Below are positions 37,612 to 46,801 of a stretch of 64,000 bases of DNA, piece after piece; position 1 is the first letter of the stretch; each line of letters begins with the position of its first letter. The notes below the pieces were generated by a model. That model was not told where the DNA came from. It made no database searches and worked only from the letters and a program-made list of their open reading frames with translations. Source of the DNA: Corynebacterium pseudokroppenstedtii (GTDB lineage: Bacteria > Actinomycetota > Actinomycetes > Mycobacteriales > Mycobacteriaceae); NCBI RefSeq assembly GCF_019754945.1, contig NZ_JAEUWU010000004.1, forward strand, positions 248,001-312,000, written 5' to 3'. The position numbers and the translations under genes are program-made.

Positions 37612-39525
37612 ATGACATCGACCTCCGATCACTCCTCCACCAGCCGGGGCTCCGACGCTCGTACGTCACATTCACACGACGTCGACCCCGACCGCGGGGG
37701 AAGCAACACCGGAGGGTCGCGGTCGAACGACGGGCATCGCCGTTCCCGTAATAATTCGCGTGCGCGCCGTGAGCGACGTCGACGCCGCGCCACCTATTCC
37801 GCACAGCACGGAAATAAGCAGCAGCGCGCGAAGGAGAACTCGGGGAGCGACGCCTCGAACGCGTCCTCGGGTGGGGATAACTCCAGCTCGCAGCATGGGA
37901 GGAAGAAGAATCGCCGACGGGCCCGGCGGCGGAGTAACCGGCCGGCCGCGGCGCCCAACGCCGGACAGCGCAGTCAACAGCACGAAACGAAGGACCAACG
38001 CCCGGCGCGGCAGCCAGAACAGTCGGATTCGTCGACGCAGCCGGAACGTCGGAAGCCTTCGTCGGGCACGCAGCCATCATCCGTAACCCGGGCACCTTCA
38101 CACCGAAAGTCTGAGACCCGAGCGCCCGCAACCCCAGGCCCGCATCGCACTCGCCAAGGATTGGCGGCCGAAGGCGTCATCACAAACCCGGACAAGGATA
38201 AATACAACGCCGGAAACACCCATGTGCGCTCGCCGCGGGAGCCTATCCCGTCCATCGACGACGCGCCGATGGTGGCCGTCGTACTACGCACAACTAACAT
38301 CCATCCCTCAACAGGCCGCATGCTGGCCCTCGACGCAGCATTTTTCGACGCCGACGGCCTGCCCGTGTCCAACTGGCAACGAGTCTTCAACACCGACGCC
38401 GACCCCGGCCCGCTCCACCTCTTCGGCCTCGCCCCCGAGGCGTTCCGCACGGCCCCGCGCTTCAGTTCCACGCTGCGGCAAATTGATCGCGTTATCGACG
38501 GCCGCGTCCTGATCGTCCACGACACCGCCACCACCTGGGGTTTCATCGCGCAGGAGGCACGTCGAACGGTCCGTTCCGCGTCGGCAAAAAACCGTCGGCA
38601 GCGCAGGCGTCGCCATAATGGGCACGTCCCTCGCCCGGTATCGATCATCGACACACAAGCGACGGCCCGGCGGCAGGGGCTGCCCATCGCCGAAACTCGC
38701 CTGCGGGGAATTGCTGCCGCTTACAACCTTGTCGACGACACGCTCCCGGCGACCACGGTGTTAGACATGGATTCCTCGCCCGATGCGTACACGACGCTTC
38801 CCGGCGTTGGGGCGCAGGCATCTGATCGACGACGGAGCATCGACCCTCTGCAGCTTCTTCAGGCCGACGCTGTTCTGGTGGGTGAGCTGGCCATGGAACA
38901 GCTTGATCGCGCCGGGATTGAGCCCATCAACGCTGCGGCGTTTGCGTTGCACGAGGCGCGCGAGCGTCGTGGGGATAACCATGGCGACGAGGATCATGGT
39001 GGGGACCAGAGCGAGGACGAAGATCACAGCGACGAGAACGGCGTCGGCAAGAACGATAACGCGCGTCCAGGCGATGCCCCTACCCCGCTGGTGTGGGCCG
39101 ATGATGACGCCTGGGACAACGTCGATAAGCGTGATCCGCATGATCTGCGGGCGGATCGAGTGGGGCTGCAGCGGTCGGCAATACGAATTGATGCGGCATT
39201 AGCCCCGGTCATTGCGCCTAATCCGGGTGCGTGGTCGCCGGGTCAGAAGCTCAAGCGCGGCATGGTTGTCACGGTCGCGCCCGAGGTCGATATGAATCCT
39301 GATGATCTGATCGAAGCAGCTGTGCGGGCTGGGCTGACTTATTCCGAAAAGCTAACCCGCGAGACGTCGTTGGTTGTGTTCAATGGCACGGGCCACGGAT
39401 TAGAGCACGATGGGGCTCCTCATGAGGGGCGCGCCTTGCATGCACATCGGAAGGGTATTCCCCTGGTTCGCGACACCGAGTTTATGCGTTTGGCCGAGGA
39501 GGCTACCGACGTCAAGCAGCACTAA
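37612..39525 (+). CDS. DnaQ-like protein lacking exonuclease catalytic residues
   Basis: A 637-residue protein. Residues 1-200 are a low-complexity Arg/Ser/Asn/Gly-rich basic region (NNSRARRERRRRRATYSAQH). The DnaQ-like exonuclease fold starts near 222, but motif I reads VVLRTTNIHPSTGR where DxETTGxHP is expected. The motif II region LIVHDTATTWGFI lacks its Asp. The motif III His is not seen. A C-terminal domain from about 540 resembles a BRCT repeat (LKRGMVVTVAPEVDMNPDDL then TSLVVFNG). Orthologues near leuA/murT are annotated as DNA polymerase III epsilon-like. This copy is probably a non-catalytic nucleic-acid-binding protein. Confidence 0.75.
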   Translation: MTSTSDHSSTSRGSDARTSHSHDVDPDRGGSNTGGSRSNDGHRRSRNNSRARRERRRRRATYSAQHGNKQQRAKENSGSDASNASSGGDNSSSQHGRKKNRRRARRRSNRPAAAPNAGQRSQQHETKDQRPARQPEQSDSSTQPERRKPSSGTQPSSVTRAPSHRKSETRAPATPGPHRTRQGLAAEGVITNPDKDKYNAGNTHVRSPREPIPSIDDAPMVAVVLRTTNIHPSTGRMLALDAAFFDADGLPVSNWQRVFNTDADPGPLHLFGLAPEAFRTAPRFSSTLRQIDRVIDGRVLIVHDTATTWGFIAQEARRTVRSASAKNRRQRRRRHNGHVPRPVSIIDTQATARRQGLPIAETRLRGIAAAYNLVDDTLPATTVLDMDSSPDAYTTLPGVGAQASDRRRSIDPLQLLQADAVLVGELAMEQLDRAGIEPINAAAFALHEARERRGDNHGDEDHGGDQSEDEDHSDENGVGKNDNARPGDAPTPLVWADDDAWDNVDKRDPHDLRADRVGLQRSAIRIDAALAPVIAPNPGAWSPGQKLKRGMVVTVAPEVDMNPDDLIEAAVRAGLTYSEKLTRETSLVVFNGTGHGLEHDGAPHEGRALHAHRKGIPLVRDTEFMRLAEEATDVKQH

Positions 39526-39655
39526 ACCGGACAGCAATAAATGGCGCCCGACCAGCCATAACTCGCACTCTCGGCAGGGCAAGCGGCCCCGAAAAGGATT
39601 CACAGCGCTCCCGTACTGAAGTGGCATGTGTCCGGGAGCCACGTATTCTAGGACA

Positions 39656-41200
39656 ATGACCGAAAACTCGGATTCCACTCGTTCTGGCGTACGGGAACGC
39701 GCCGTGAGCTCGCTGCACGCGTTCCGTCAGCGCGCTGACCAGATACTTCGCTCCAGCGCGGATAGTGTCAGTGACTCCCTGGAAGCTCGGATCACGAGCG
39801 TGACCAGCGATACTCCGAAGGCCCAATTAAACACTCAGGGTCGGGCTGCTCTTGCTCTTGCCGACGCAGCTACGTGGGCCTCGAAGAAAACGGGCCGTGG
39901 CTCTGGTGGGATGATCGGCGGGATGATTGCCGCAGCGATTGATCCGATGATCATGGGCCGGATCAACGCGGGCCGCCCCGTCGCGTTGGTGACAGGAACG
40001 AACGGTAAGTCCACAACGACTCGGATGCTGGCCGCTGCCGCGCGCACCGCTTTCACCACCGCGACCAATGAAGGCGGGGACAACATGGACGCGGGGGTCG
40101 TGTCCGCGTTGCGTGCAGGTGGCGATTATGACGTCGCCACGTTGGAAGTCGATGAAATGCATGTGCCGGCCATTGCCGACAAGCTCGACCCGCAGGTGCT
40201 GGTGCTGCTCAATTTGAGCCGTGACCAGCTTGATCGTGTGGGAGAGATCAACAGTATTGAGCGGGCGCTGCGGGGGGCGGTGAATAAGCATCCCGACATG
40301 ACCGTGGTAGCTAACTGCGACGATGTCATGGTGACGTCGGCCGCGTGGGATAGTCCGAACGTGGTGTGGGTGTCGGCTGGTTTAGGTTGGCAGGGTGAAT
40401 CAACATCGTGTCCACGTACTGGTGGCGCGATTATTCGACGCGAGGTGTCGGATACGATGGCGGCTGACTCGTCGTCGCAACCGACCAACCATGTTGAGTG
40501 GTACGCAGCGAAGTCTCTGCCCGATGGCTCCGAGTTCCGACGTCCCTCCCCGGATTATTCAATGACGCCCGACGGGCTACGTATCGATTCTGAGTCCGCG
40601 GCAAAGGCAACGGGTGTGCCGCCGGGAACCGTTCTACCCCTGACATTGTCGCTGCCGGGAGACGCGAACCGTGGCAACGCAGCCCAAGCGGTGGTGGCCG
40701 CATTGGCCTTGGGCGCGGATGTGAAGAAAGGCCTGGCAGCGACCGAAAACGTGCAGTCCGTGGCCGGCCGCTATTCCACGGTCTCGTATGCCGGGCGCGA
40801 CGTTCATCTGTTGCTCGCTAAGAATCCTGCCGGTTGGCAAGAGGCGCTGAGCATGGTTGATCGGTCCGCGGATGGCCTGGTCATTGCGACAAATGGGCAG
40901 GTCGCCGACGGTGTAGACCTGTCCTGGCTATGGGACGTTCGGTTTGAGAACCTCGACGAGTTAGCGGTGGTTGCCGCCGGCGAGCGCGGTGCTGACCTGG
41001 CCGTTCGGCTGGGATACGCTGGCGTCCGCCACCAACTGGTGAAGGATGCACTGGAAGCCATCAGAACGTGCCCGCCTGGTCGGGTGGAAGTGCTGGCCAA
41101 CTACACGGCCTTCCGCGACCTCAAGCGCGCCCTTGACCGCGCCGTCGCCAAGGACTCGAAGCAGAACACCGCAGACAAGGAGGACACCGATGCCCGCTAA
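39656..41200 (+). CDS. murT: Lipid II isoglutaminyl synthase, MurT subunit
   Basis: A 514-residue Mur-ligase-like subunit that, with GatD, amidates D-Glu of lipid II. The ATP P-loop VTGTNGKSTTTRML is at about residue 118, and the DUF1727 domain ends in YTAFRDLKRAL. The zinc-ribbon insert is degenerate: CPRTGG and WYAAKSLPDG occur where CPxCG and WxCxxC are usual, leaving one cysteine. It starts at ATG 39656 (a frame ten codons longer is less likely). It overlaps gatD by 11 bp, with GatD's ribosome site inside this gene. Confidence 0.93.
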   Translation: MTENSDSTRSGVRERAVSSLHAFRQRADQILRSSADSVSDSLEARITSVTSDTPKAQLNTQGRAALALADAATWASKKTGRGSGGMIGGMIAAAIDPMIMGRINAGRPVALVTGTNGKSTTTRMLAAAARTAFTTATNEGGDNMDAGVVSALRAGGDYDVATLEVDEMHVPAIADKLDPQVLVLLNLSRDQLDRVGEINSIERALRGAVNKHPDMTVVANCDDVMVTSAAWDSPNVVWVSAGLGWQGESTSCPRTGGAIIRREVSDTMAADSSSQPTNHVEWYAAKSLPDGSEFRRPSPDYSMTPDGLRIDSESAAKATGVPPGTVLPLTLSLPGDANRGNAAQAVVAALALGADVKKGLAATENVQSVAGRYSTVSYAGRDVHLLLAKNPAGWQEALSMVDRSADGLVIATNGQVADGVDLSWLWDVRFENLDELAVVAAGERGADLAVRLGYAGVRHQLVKDALEAIRTCPPGRVEVLANYTAFRDLKRALDRAVAKDSKQNTADKEDTDAR

Positions 41201-42128
41201 AACCCACGCTGTGTCTTCGCCGTCAGGTTCGCGGCAGTCATCATCGCAGTTCCAGATCGGCCTGATTTTGCCCGATGTGTTGGGCACCTATGGCGACGAC
41301 GGCAACGCGCTGATTGTGCGCCAACGCCTGCGTCTCCGCGGGGTGGCTGCAGAGATTGTTCCGATTCATCTTGGCGACCCCGTCCCGGACAGTTTGGATT
41401 TGTACACCGTCGGCGGTGGTGAGGATACTGCCCAGATTCTTGCTTCCGAGCATCTTCGTGCCGACGGGGGAATTATTCGCGCCGCGAACAAGGGCACCCC
41501 TATTCTTGCTATTTGCGCTGGTCTGCAGGTGTTTGGGCAATCCTTCCGGGCGTCCGGTTCCATGGTGGATGGCCTTGGACTGTTGGATGCGACGACGTCG
41601 AGTCTGAAGGTCCGCATGATCGGTGAACTTCGCTCGGAGCCGCTTCAGGCTGAGCAGCAGAGCACGACGTCGGCACGAACCGATAACTTCACGCGCGGGC
41701 TGACTGACCAACTCACTGGTTTTGCGAACCACATGGGTGCAACGATTTTGGGCCCGGATGCCCGCCCGTTGGGACGCGTGCTTCACGGGACCGGCAACTG
41801 TGACACGTATGGCGCGGAGACGGTCCACCTTGACGGCGATGACGCTGATTATCAGACCTCGGCCGAAGGTGCCGTCCAAGGATCGATTATTGCGACGTAC
41901 ATGCATGGACCGGCGCTAGCGCGGAATCCGCAGCTTGCCGACGTACTTATCGCTCGGGCGCTGGGTGTGGAGGTGGATGATCTCCCACCGCTGGGCGATG
42001 ACATCGATCCGTCGATTCGTGGTGACCTGGATAGCCTGGATATGGGGTCGAAGCATCTCGAATTGGCTAGGGAATTAAACAATGAGGTGTCGCAGCTTCG
42101 CCGGGAGCGCATAGACTTTACGTCATGA
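41190..42128 (+). CDS. gatD: Lipid II isoglutaminyl synthase, glutamine amidotransferase subunit
   Basis: A 312-residue CobQ-like class I glutaminase. The catalytic Cys109 is in PILAICAGLQVFG and the His in TYMHGPALARNPQLAD. It supplies ammonia to MurT. The start ATG 41190 lies in the murT end, behind AAGGAGG. The final ATGA overlaps the next gene (TmsA-like), so the operon extends into fatty acid genes. The amidation is a cytoplasmic step on membrane-bound lipid II. Confidence 0.94.
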   Translation: MPAKTHAVSSPSGSRQSSSQFQIGLILPDVLGTYGDDGNALIVRQRLRLRGVAAEIVPIHLGDPVPDSLDLYTVGGGEDTAQILASEHLRADGGIIRAANKGTPILAICAGLQVFGQSFRASGSMVDGLGLLDATTSSLKVRMIGELRSEPLQAEQQSTTSARTDNFTRGLTDQLTGFANHMGATILGPDARPLGRVLHGTGNCDTYGAETVHLDGDDADYQTSAEGAVQGSIIATYMHGPALARNPQLADVLIARALGVEVDDLPPLGDDIDPSIRGDLDSLDMGSKHLELARELNNEVSQLRRERIDFTS

Positions 42129-43804
42129 CTTTGCGTGACCATCTCCGCCCCTCTGCCCTTTTTGGCGACTCCGCCCTTGGCACGACCGCCCGATCTGCGG
42201 CGCAAGGATTATCCAGTGCCGCGGTCTCTGGGGTCTCTCGAGTGAGCAGCCATATCGGGGTTGATCCCGATGTGGTTCCGGGGCCACGGGGTGGTCTTCC
42301 TCCAGAGGAGTTAACTGCAGCGCATTGGGGTAATGGGTCCCGGCGCGTCATCGATCCCATTGGCTGGTTTGAACACCAAAAAGGTATCGATGAGCTTCAG
42401 AAATCTTTCGACGCTATTCCGTCAGAAGCGCAGGTGAGGTTGGCGAAGAAAACGTCGAACCTTTTCCGCTCTCGAACGGCAACAAAGACGCCCGGTTTGA
42501 ATGTCGAGGGTCTCGGCCGGGTCATTGCCGTGGATACCGCAGCGCAGACGGCCGACGTTCAAGGCATGTGCACATATGAAAACCTTGTGGATACCTTGCT
42601 TCCGTTTGGTTTCGCGCCCTATGTTGTGCCGGAGTTGAAGACCATTACATTGGGCGGCGCTATTACCGGCATGGGTGTGGAGTCCAGCTGTTTCCGCAAT
42701 GGTCTGCCCCACGAATCCGTCATCGAGATGGATATTTTGACTGGCACGGGCGATATTGTGACCTGTAGTCCCGTCGAAAATGTTGATCTTTTCCGCGCCT
42801 ATCCCAATTCGTATGGTTCATTAGGGTATGCGGTTCGAATCAAAATAAAGATTGAAAAAATTAAGCCGTTCGTGGAGCTTAGGCACGTTCGCTTTCACGA
42901 CCTCACTTCTATTGCCGCTGCTATTGACAGCATTGTGTCCAGCCACGAGTACGACGGCGAGCCTGTCGATTATTTAGATGGTGTGGTGTTTTCTCCTACC
43001 GAGGGCTATTTGGTCTTGGGTAGGCAATCGTCGGACGTTCCGCCTCGAGTGTCCGATTACACGCGTGAGCACATTTATTACCGTTCCTTGCAGCACCCCG
43101 AGGGCACGACTCGCGACACGCTGACCATGCACGATTACTTGTGGCGGTGGGATACGGACTGGTTCTGGTGCTCGCGTGCGTTCGGTGCGCAGAATCCCAC
43201 GATCCGTCGGATGTGGCCTGATGGGCTGTTGCGGTCGTCGTTCTATTGGAAGATTGTGGGGGCCGACAAGCGGTGGGATTTGGCGGACCGGATTGAGGCT
43301 CACCATGACCGTCCCGCCCGTGAGCGCGTCGTTCAGGATGTCGAAGTGACGACGGATAAGGTGCCGGACTTCCTCGAGTGGTTCTTCCAGGCCAGCGAGA
43401 TCCAGCCTGTGTGGTTGTGCCCAATCAAGCTGGCGGAGGAGTCGTCATCGTTGACGACGCGCGGCAATGTGTTGTCCTCTGATGTTGCCCTGGCTGATGG
43501 CGCTGGCTCCCATCCGTGGCCGCTGTACCCGTTGTCGGTGGGTGATGTATGGGTCAATATTGGTTTTTGGTCCTCGGTGCCGGTGGATTTGACGGATGAT
43601 CCTCAGCCCGGCGCGTTTAATCGTGTTATTGAAAGAAAGATTCGTGACTTGGGCGGACATAAGTCACTCTATTCGGAGGCTTTTTATTCGGAAGAGGAAT
43701 TTTCCGCGCTTTATGGCGGCAGTATTCCAAAGCTGGTGAAGAACATTTATGACCCGAACCATCGTTTCCCTGGTCTTTTCGACAAAGCAGTAGGCGGGAA
43801 ATAA
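42125..43804 (+). CDS. tmsA: FAD-dependent 10-methylene fatty acid reductase (TmsA/BfaA-like)
   Basis: A 559-residue FAD-binding PCMH/VAO-type oxidoreductase. The FAD-binding core LNVEGLGRVIAVDTAAQTAD and LKTITLGGAITGMGVESSCF are close to M. tuberculosis Rv0449c, known (as BfaA/TmsA) to reduce 10-methylene to 10-methyl fatty acids (tuberculostearic acid). It starts within gatD (ATGA overlap). The methyltransferase partner follows 173 bp downstream in two copies. The third gene of some operons (tmsC, DUF1365) is absent here. Confidence 0.85.
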   Translation: MTLRDHLRPSALFGDSALGTTARSAAQGLSSAAVSGVSRVSSHIGVDPDVVPGPRGGLPPEELTAAHWGNGSRRVIDPIGWFEHQKGIDELQKSFDAIPSEAQVRLAKKTSNLFRSRTATKTPGLNVEGLGRVIAVDTAAQTADVQGMCTYENLVDTLLPFGFAPYVVPELKTITLGGAITGMGVESSCFRNGLPHESVIEMDILTGTGDIVTCSPVENVDLFRAYPNSYGSLGYAVRIKIKIEKIKPFVELRHVRFHDLTSIAAAIDSIVSSHEYDGEPVDYLDGVVFSPTEGYLVLGRQSSDVPPRVSDYTREHIYYRSLQHPEGTTRDTLTMHDYLWRWDTDWFWCSRAFGAQNPTIRRMWPDGLLRSSFYWKIVGADKRWDLADRIEAHHDRPARERVVQDVEVTTDKVPDFLEWFFQASEIQPVWLCPIKLAEESSSLTTRGNVLSSDVALADGAGSHPWPLYPLSVGDVWVNIGFWSSVPVDLTDDPQPGAFNRVIERKIRDLGGHKSLYSEAFYSEEEFSALYGGSIPKLVKNIYDPNHRFPGLFDKAVGGK

Positions 43805-43977
43805 GCGAATTCCGCCCGACGTGGCGAGGCAAGCGCTCAGTACTACTATGGTTGTAACTATTTGCGACGCGATGACGCTACCGACATGCGAGGTCATTAG
43901 GCGAACACCTGCCGTGTAGCGCCATTGCGCCAGCCGAATACCTGAGGACGAAGAGAAAAGAGTCGGGCGCATTGAGT

Positions 43978-45276
43978 ATGACTGTCGCAGATATCATCGC
44001 ATCTATTACGAAAGGGCCGCTGCCCTTCAAGGTGGAGGCTTATGACGGAAGCTCCATTGGTTCGGGCGAAATTACTGTCCGTTTAGAAAACGAGGATGCT
44101 CTGGCCTATATCGCGACGGCACCGGGCGATTTAGGACTTGCCCGGGCTTATGTGACGGGCGCATTGACTGTTGAAGGCAAGGGATCTCATCCTGCCCACC
44201 CGTATGTCCTTTTCGACGATTTACAAAAGGCGTATTCGACCGTTTCCATCTCTAAGAATCCTCGTGTGATTGCCAAACTGATCCGCGAGTTACGCAATCA
44301 TCACGCTTTCCGACGCCTCCCCATCCCCCACCAGGAAGTTATCCCTGGGTGGCACAAGGCTCTTCGGGGCGCGATGGAGGGAGTGGCGAAGTCGACTCGT
44401 CGGCACTCTAAGGCTCGCGATGCACAAGCGATTAGCCATCATTATGACGTTTCCAATAGCTTTTACGAGCATTTCTTAGGGCCATCCATGACGTACACCT
44501 GTGCGTGCTACCCCACTGAGAATGCAACATTGGAAGAGGCTCAAGAAAACAAATACCGGTTGGTGTTTGATAAGTTGCGGCTGAAAGAGGGCGATCGTCT
44601 TCTTGATGTCGGTTGTGGTTGGGGCGGAATGGTCCGCTATGCCGCCAAACGTGGTGTTCATGCGTTGGGCGTGACGCTGTCTCATGCGCAGGCTGAGTGG
44701 GCTAATGAAGAAATTAAGCGTCAGGGCCTGGAGGAATTCGCGGAGGTCCGTTACCAGGATTATCGCGATGTTCCCGAGAGCGATTTCGATGCTATTTCTG
44801 CTATCGGCATTTTGGAGCACATTGGTCCGAAGAATTATCGATCATTCTTTAGCTTCCTCTATGGCAAATTGCGGCCTGAGGGAATGATCCTTAACCACTG
44901 CATTACGCGGCCACATAACCGCCCGACGCGGACAGGCCAGTTCATTGGACGTTACATTTTCCCCGACGGCGAGCTGACCGGCGCGGGCACCATCATTACC
45001 CGCATGCAGGACGTCGGTTTTGATGTTGTTCATGAGGAAGATCTGCGGCCGCATTATGCCCACACGCTGCGTGATTGGTGCCTAAATCTGCAGAAGAATT
45101 GGGACGAGGCTAGCACGTTGGTGGAGCCCTCCACGGCGCGTTTGTTCGGTCTGTATATGGCCGGTTCCGAGTGGGGTTTCGACCACAACATCATTCAGCT
45201 CCACCAGGTGTTGGGCCAGAAACTTCCCGACGACGGGACGTGGCATCTTCCGCTGCGCCCCTGGTGGAAAGCGTAG
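43978..45276 (+). CDS. tmsB: SAM-dependent fatty acid methyltransferase (TmsB/UfaA1-like), copy 1
   Basis: A 432-residue cyclopropane-fatty-acid-synthase family enzyme. The SAM motif is LLDVGCGWGGMVRYAA. Active-site residues are MTYTCACYP (Cys), GILEHIG (Glu), LNHCIT (His) and LYMAGSEWGF (Tyr). In mycobacteria the orthologue (Rv0447c) methylenates oleate in phospholipids at C10, and TmsA reduces it. The ATG at 43978 and a TTG six bases earlier are both possible. It is membrane-associated in function and lacks TM segments. A closely similar gene follows. Confidence 0.85.
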   Translation: MTVADIIASITKGPLPFKVEAYDGSSIGSGEITVRLENEDALAYIATAPGDLGLARAYVTGALTVEGKGSHPAHPYVLFDDLQKAYSTVSISKNPRVIAKLIRELRNHHAFRRLPIPHQEVIPGWHKALRGAMEGVAKSTRRHSKARDAQAISHHYDVSNSFYEHFLGPSMTYTCACYPTENATLEEAQENKYRLVFDKLRLKEGDRLLDVGCGWGGMVRYAAKRGVHALGVTLSHAQAEWANEEIKRQGLEEFAEVRYQDYRDVPESDFDAISAIGILEHIGPKNYRSFFSFLYGKLRPEGMILNHCITRPHNRPTRTGQFIGRYIFPDGELTGAGTIITRMQDVGFDVVHEEDLRPHYAHTLRDWCLNLQKNWDEASTLVEPSTARLFGLYMAGSEWGFDHNIIQLHQVLGQKLPDDGTWHLPLRPWWKA

Positions 45277-45310
45277 CTAGCGGACGTAGCTATTAGTACA
45301 GTTAATCGTC

Positions 45311-46717
45311 ATGGTGAAAATTCCCGGACTTGCCCGCCACACAACCAGCATGGTCGGTGCCGACCCGACGATCATGTCGGCGCTGCTCAGCACCCCTTTA
45401 ACTAAGTTGATTCGGCCCGCATCAGATCCCATGACGGTGGGCGAGATTATCGACGCCATCGCTGACTTCCCCATTCGCGTGACCGCTTTCGACGGGTCCT
45501 CGGCTGGGGCGATGAATGGTTCGGCGACTTCGGCGGGCGCTTCCGGCGAGATGGGAATCCACATCACCAAAGACGGCTTAGCCTATATCGCGACGGCTCC
45601 CGGTGAATTAGGTCTCGCTCGTGCTTATCTAACCGATAATTTGCGGGTGAGCGGTACCCATCCTGCGAACCCCTATGACTTGTTCGGGGTATTGCGGACT
45701 GTTCGTCTAAAAAAGCTATCGCCGTCCACGGTCCGTCGGATTATTGGTTCGTTGGCGGCGATGGATGCCTTCCGGAATTTGCCTCAGCCTCCGCAGGAAA
45801 TGGTGCCCTTTTGGCAGCGTGCTATTGATGGTTTGTCCCGGCATTCTCAGCAACGGGACGCAGAATCAATTAGCCACCATTATGACGTCTCGAATAGGTT
45901 TTATGAACTGTTTTTAGGGCCGTCGATGACCTATACCTGCGCTTATTATCCCGATTCCTCCGCCAGTCTAGAGGAAGCGCAAGAAAATAAATACCGCCTT
46001 GTTTTCGATAAATTACGCCTACAACCAGGGGATACACTTCTTGATGTTGGCTGCGGCTGGGGCGGAATGGTCCGCTATGCCGCCCGCCACGGAGTCAAGG
46101 CAATCGGGGCAACCTTGTCACGAGAACAAGCCGAGTGGGCTAATGAAGAGATTGCTCATCAGGGGCTTAGCGATCTCGCTGAGGTGCGGTTCCAAGACTA
46201 TCGCGATATTCCGGAATCAGATTTCGATGCCATTTCAGCTATCGGCATTCTGGAACACATCGGTACCGCTAATTACCACGATTTCTTTTCATTTCTTTTC
46301 AACAAGCTTCGCCCGGGCGGATTGATACTCAACCACTGCATTACTCGCCCGATTAATGAGGCCAAGACCAATGCTGGCCCGTTCCTTGATCGATATATTT
46401 TCCCCGACGGAGAACTGCACTGTTCAGGCAATATCATTGCGAATATGCAGGGTGCAGGCTTTGAAGTGATGCACGAGGAAAACTTACGTCCTCACTACGC
46501 TCGAACCCTCAAAGCATGGTGCAACAACTTGGAAGAGAATTGGGATGCTGCCTGCGACGAAGTAAGTGAAGCTACGGCGAAGCTCTATGGGGTTTATATG
46601 GCTGGCTCCGCGTGGGGATTCGACCACAATATTGTGCAGCTGCACCAAGCCTTGGGCGTGAAGCCGCTTCAAGACGGCACGATGGCAGTTCCCGAGCGCC
46701 AATGGTGGGAGAGCTAG
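45311..46717 (+). CDS. SAM-dependent fatty acid methyltransferase (TmsB/UfaA1-like), copy 2
   Basis: A 468-residue tandem paralogue of the previous gene, sharing long identical blocks (EEAQENKYRLVFDKLR and DVGCGWGGMVRYAA). All catalytic residues are retained (TYTCAYYP, GILEHIG, LNHCIT, LYGVYMAGSAWGF). The N-terminus is about 40 residues longer, with a segment MVKIPGLARHTTSMVGADPT not seen in copy 1. The gene starts only 35 bp after copy 1, so it is probably cotranscribed. It may modify another chain length or double-bond position. A hairpin follows at 46747. Confidence 0.82.
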   Translation: MVKIPGLARHTTSMVGADPTIMSALLSTPLTKLIRPASDPMTVGEIIDAIADFPIRVTAFDGSSAGAMNGSATSAGASGEMGIHITKDGLAYIATAPGELGLARAYLTDNLRVSGTHPANPYDLFGVLRTVRLKKLSPSTVRRIIGSLAAMDAFRNLPQPPQEMVPFWQRAIDGLSRHSQQRDAESISHHYDVSNRFYELFLGPSMTYTCAYYPDSSASLEEAQENKYRLVFDKLRLQPGDTLLDVGCGWGGMVRYAARHGVKAIGATLSREQAEWANEEIAHQGLSDLAEVRFQDYRDIPESDFDAISAIGILEHIGTANYHDFFSFLFNKLRPGGLILNHCITRPINEAKTNAGPFLDRYIFPDGELHCSGNIIANMQGAGFEVMHEENLRPHYARTLKAWCNNLEENWDAACDEVSEATAKLYGVYMAGSAWGFDHNIVQLHQALGVKPLQDGTMAVPERQWWES

Positions 46718-46746
46718 CAGATCCGGCGCTGACCAGAGCTGAAACG

Positions 46747-46779
46747 TGCCCATGCCACTGAGCTTCGTAACCATGGGCA
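46747..46779 (+). terminator. Hairpin after second methyltransferase
   Basis: Stem TGCCCATG / CATGGGCA with a 17-base loop. No clear U-run. Ends the tmsA-tmsB transcript or precedes tgt. Confidence 0.4.
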
Positions 46780-46801
46780 TGCCGTTGCTACTCTTGCTGT
46801 C

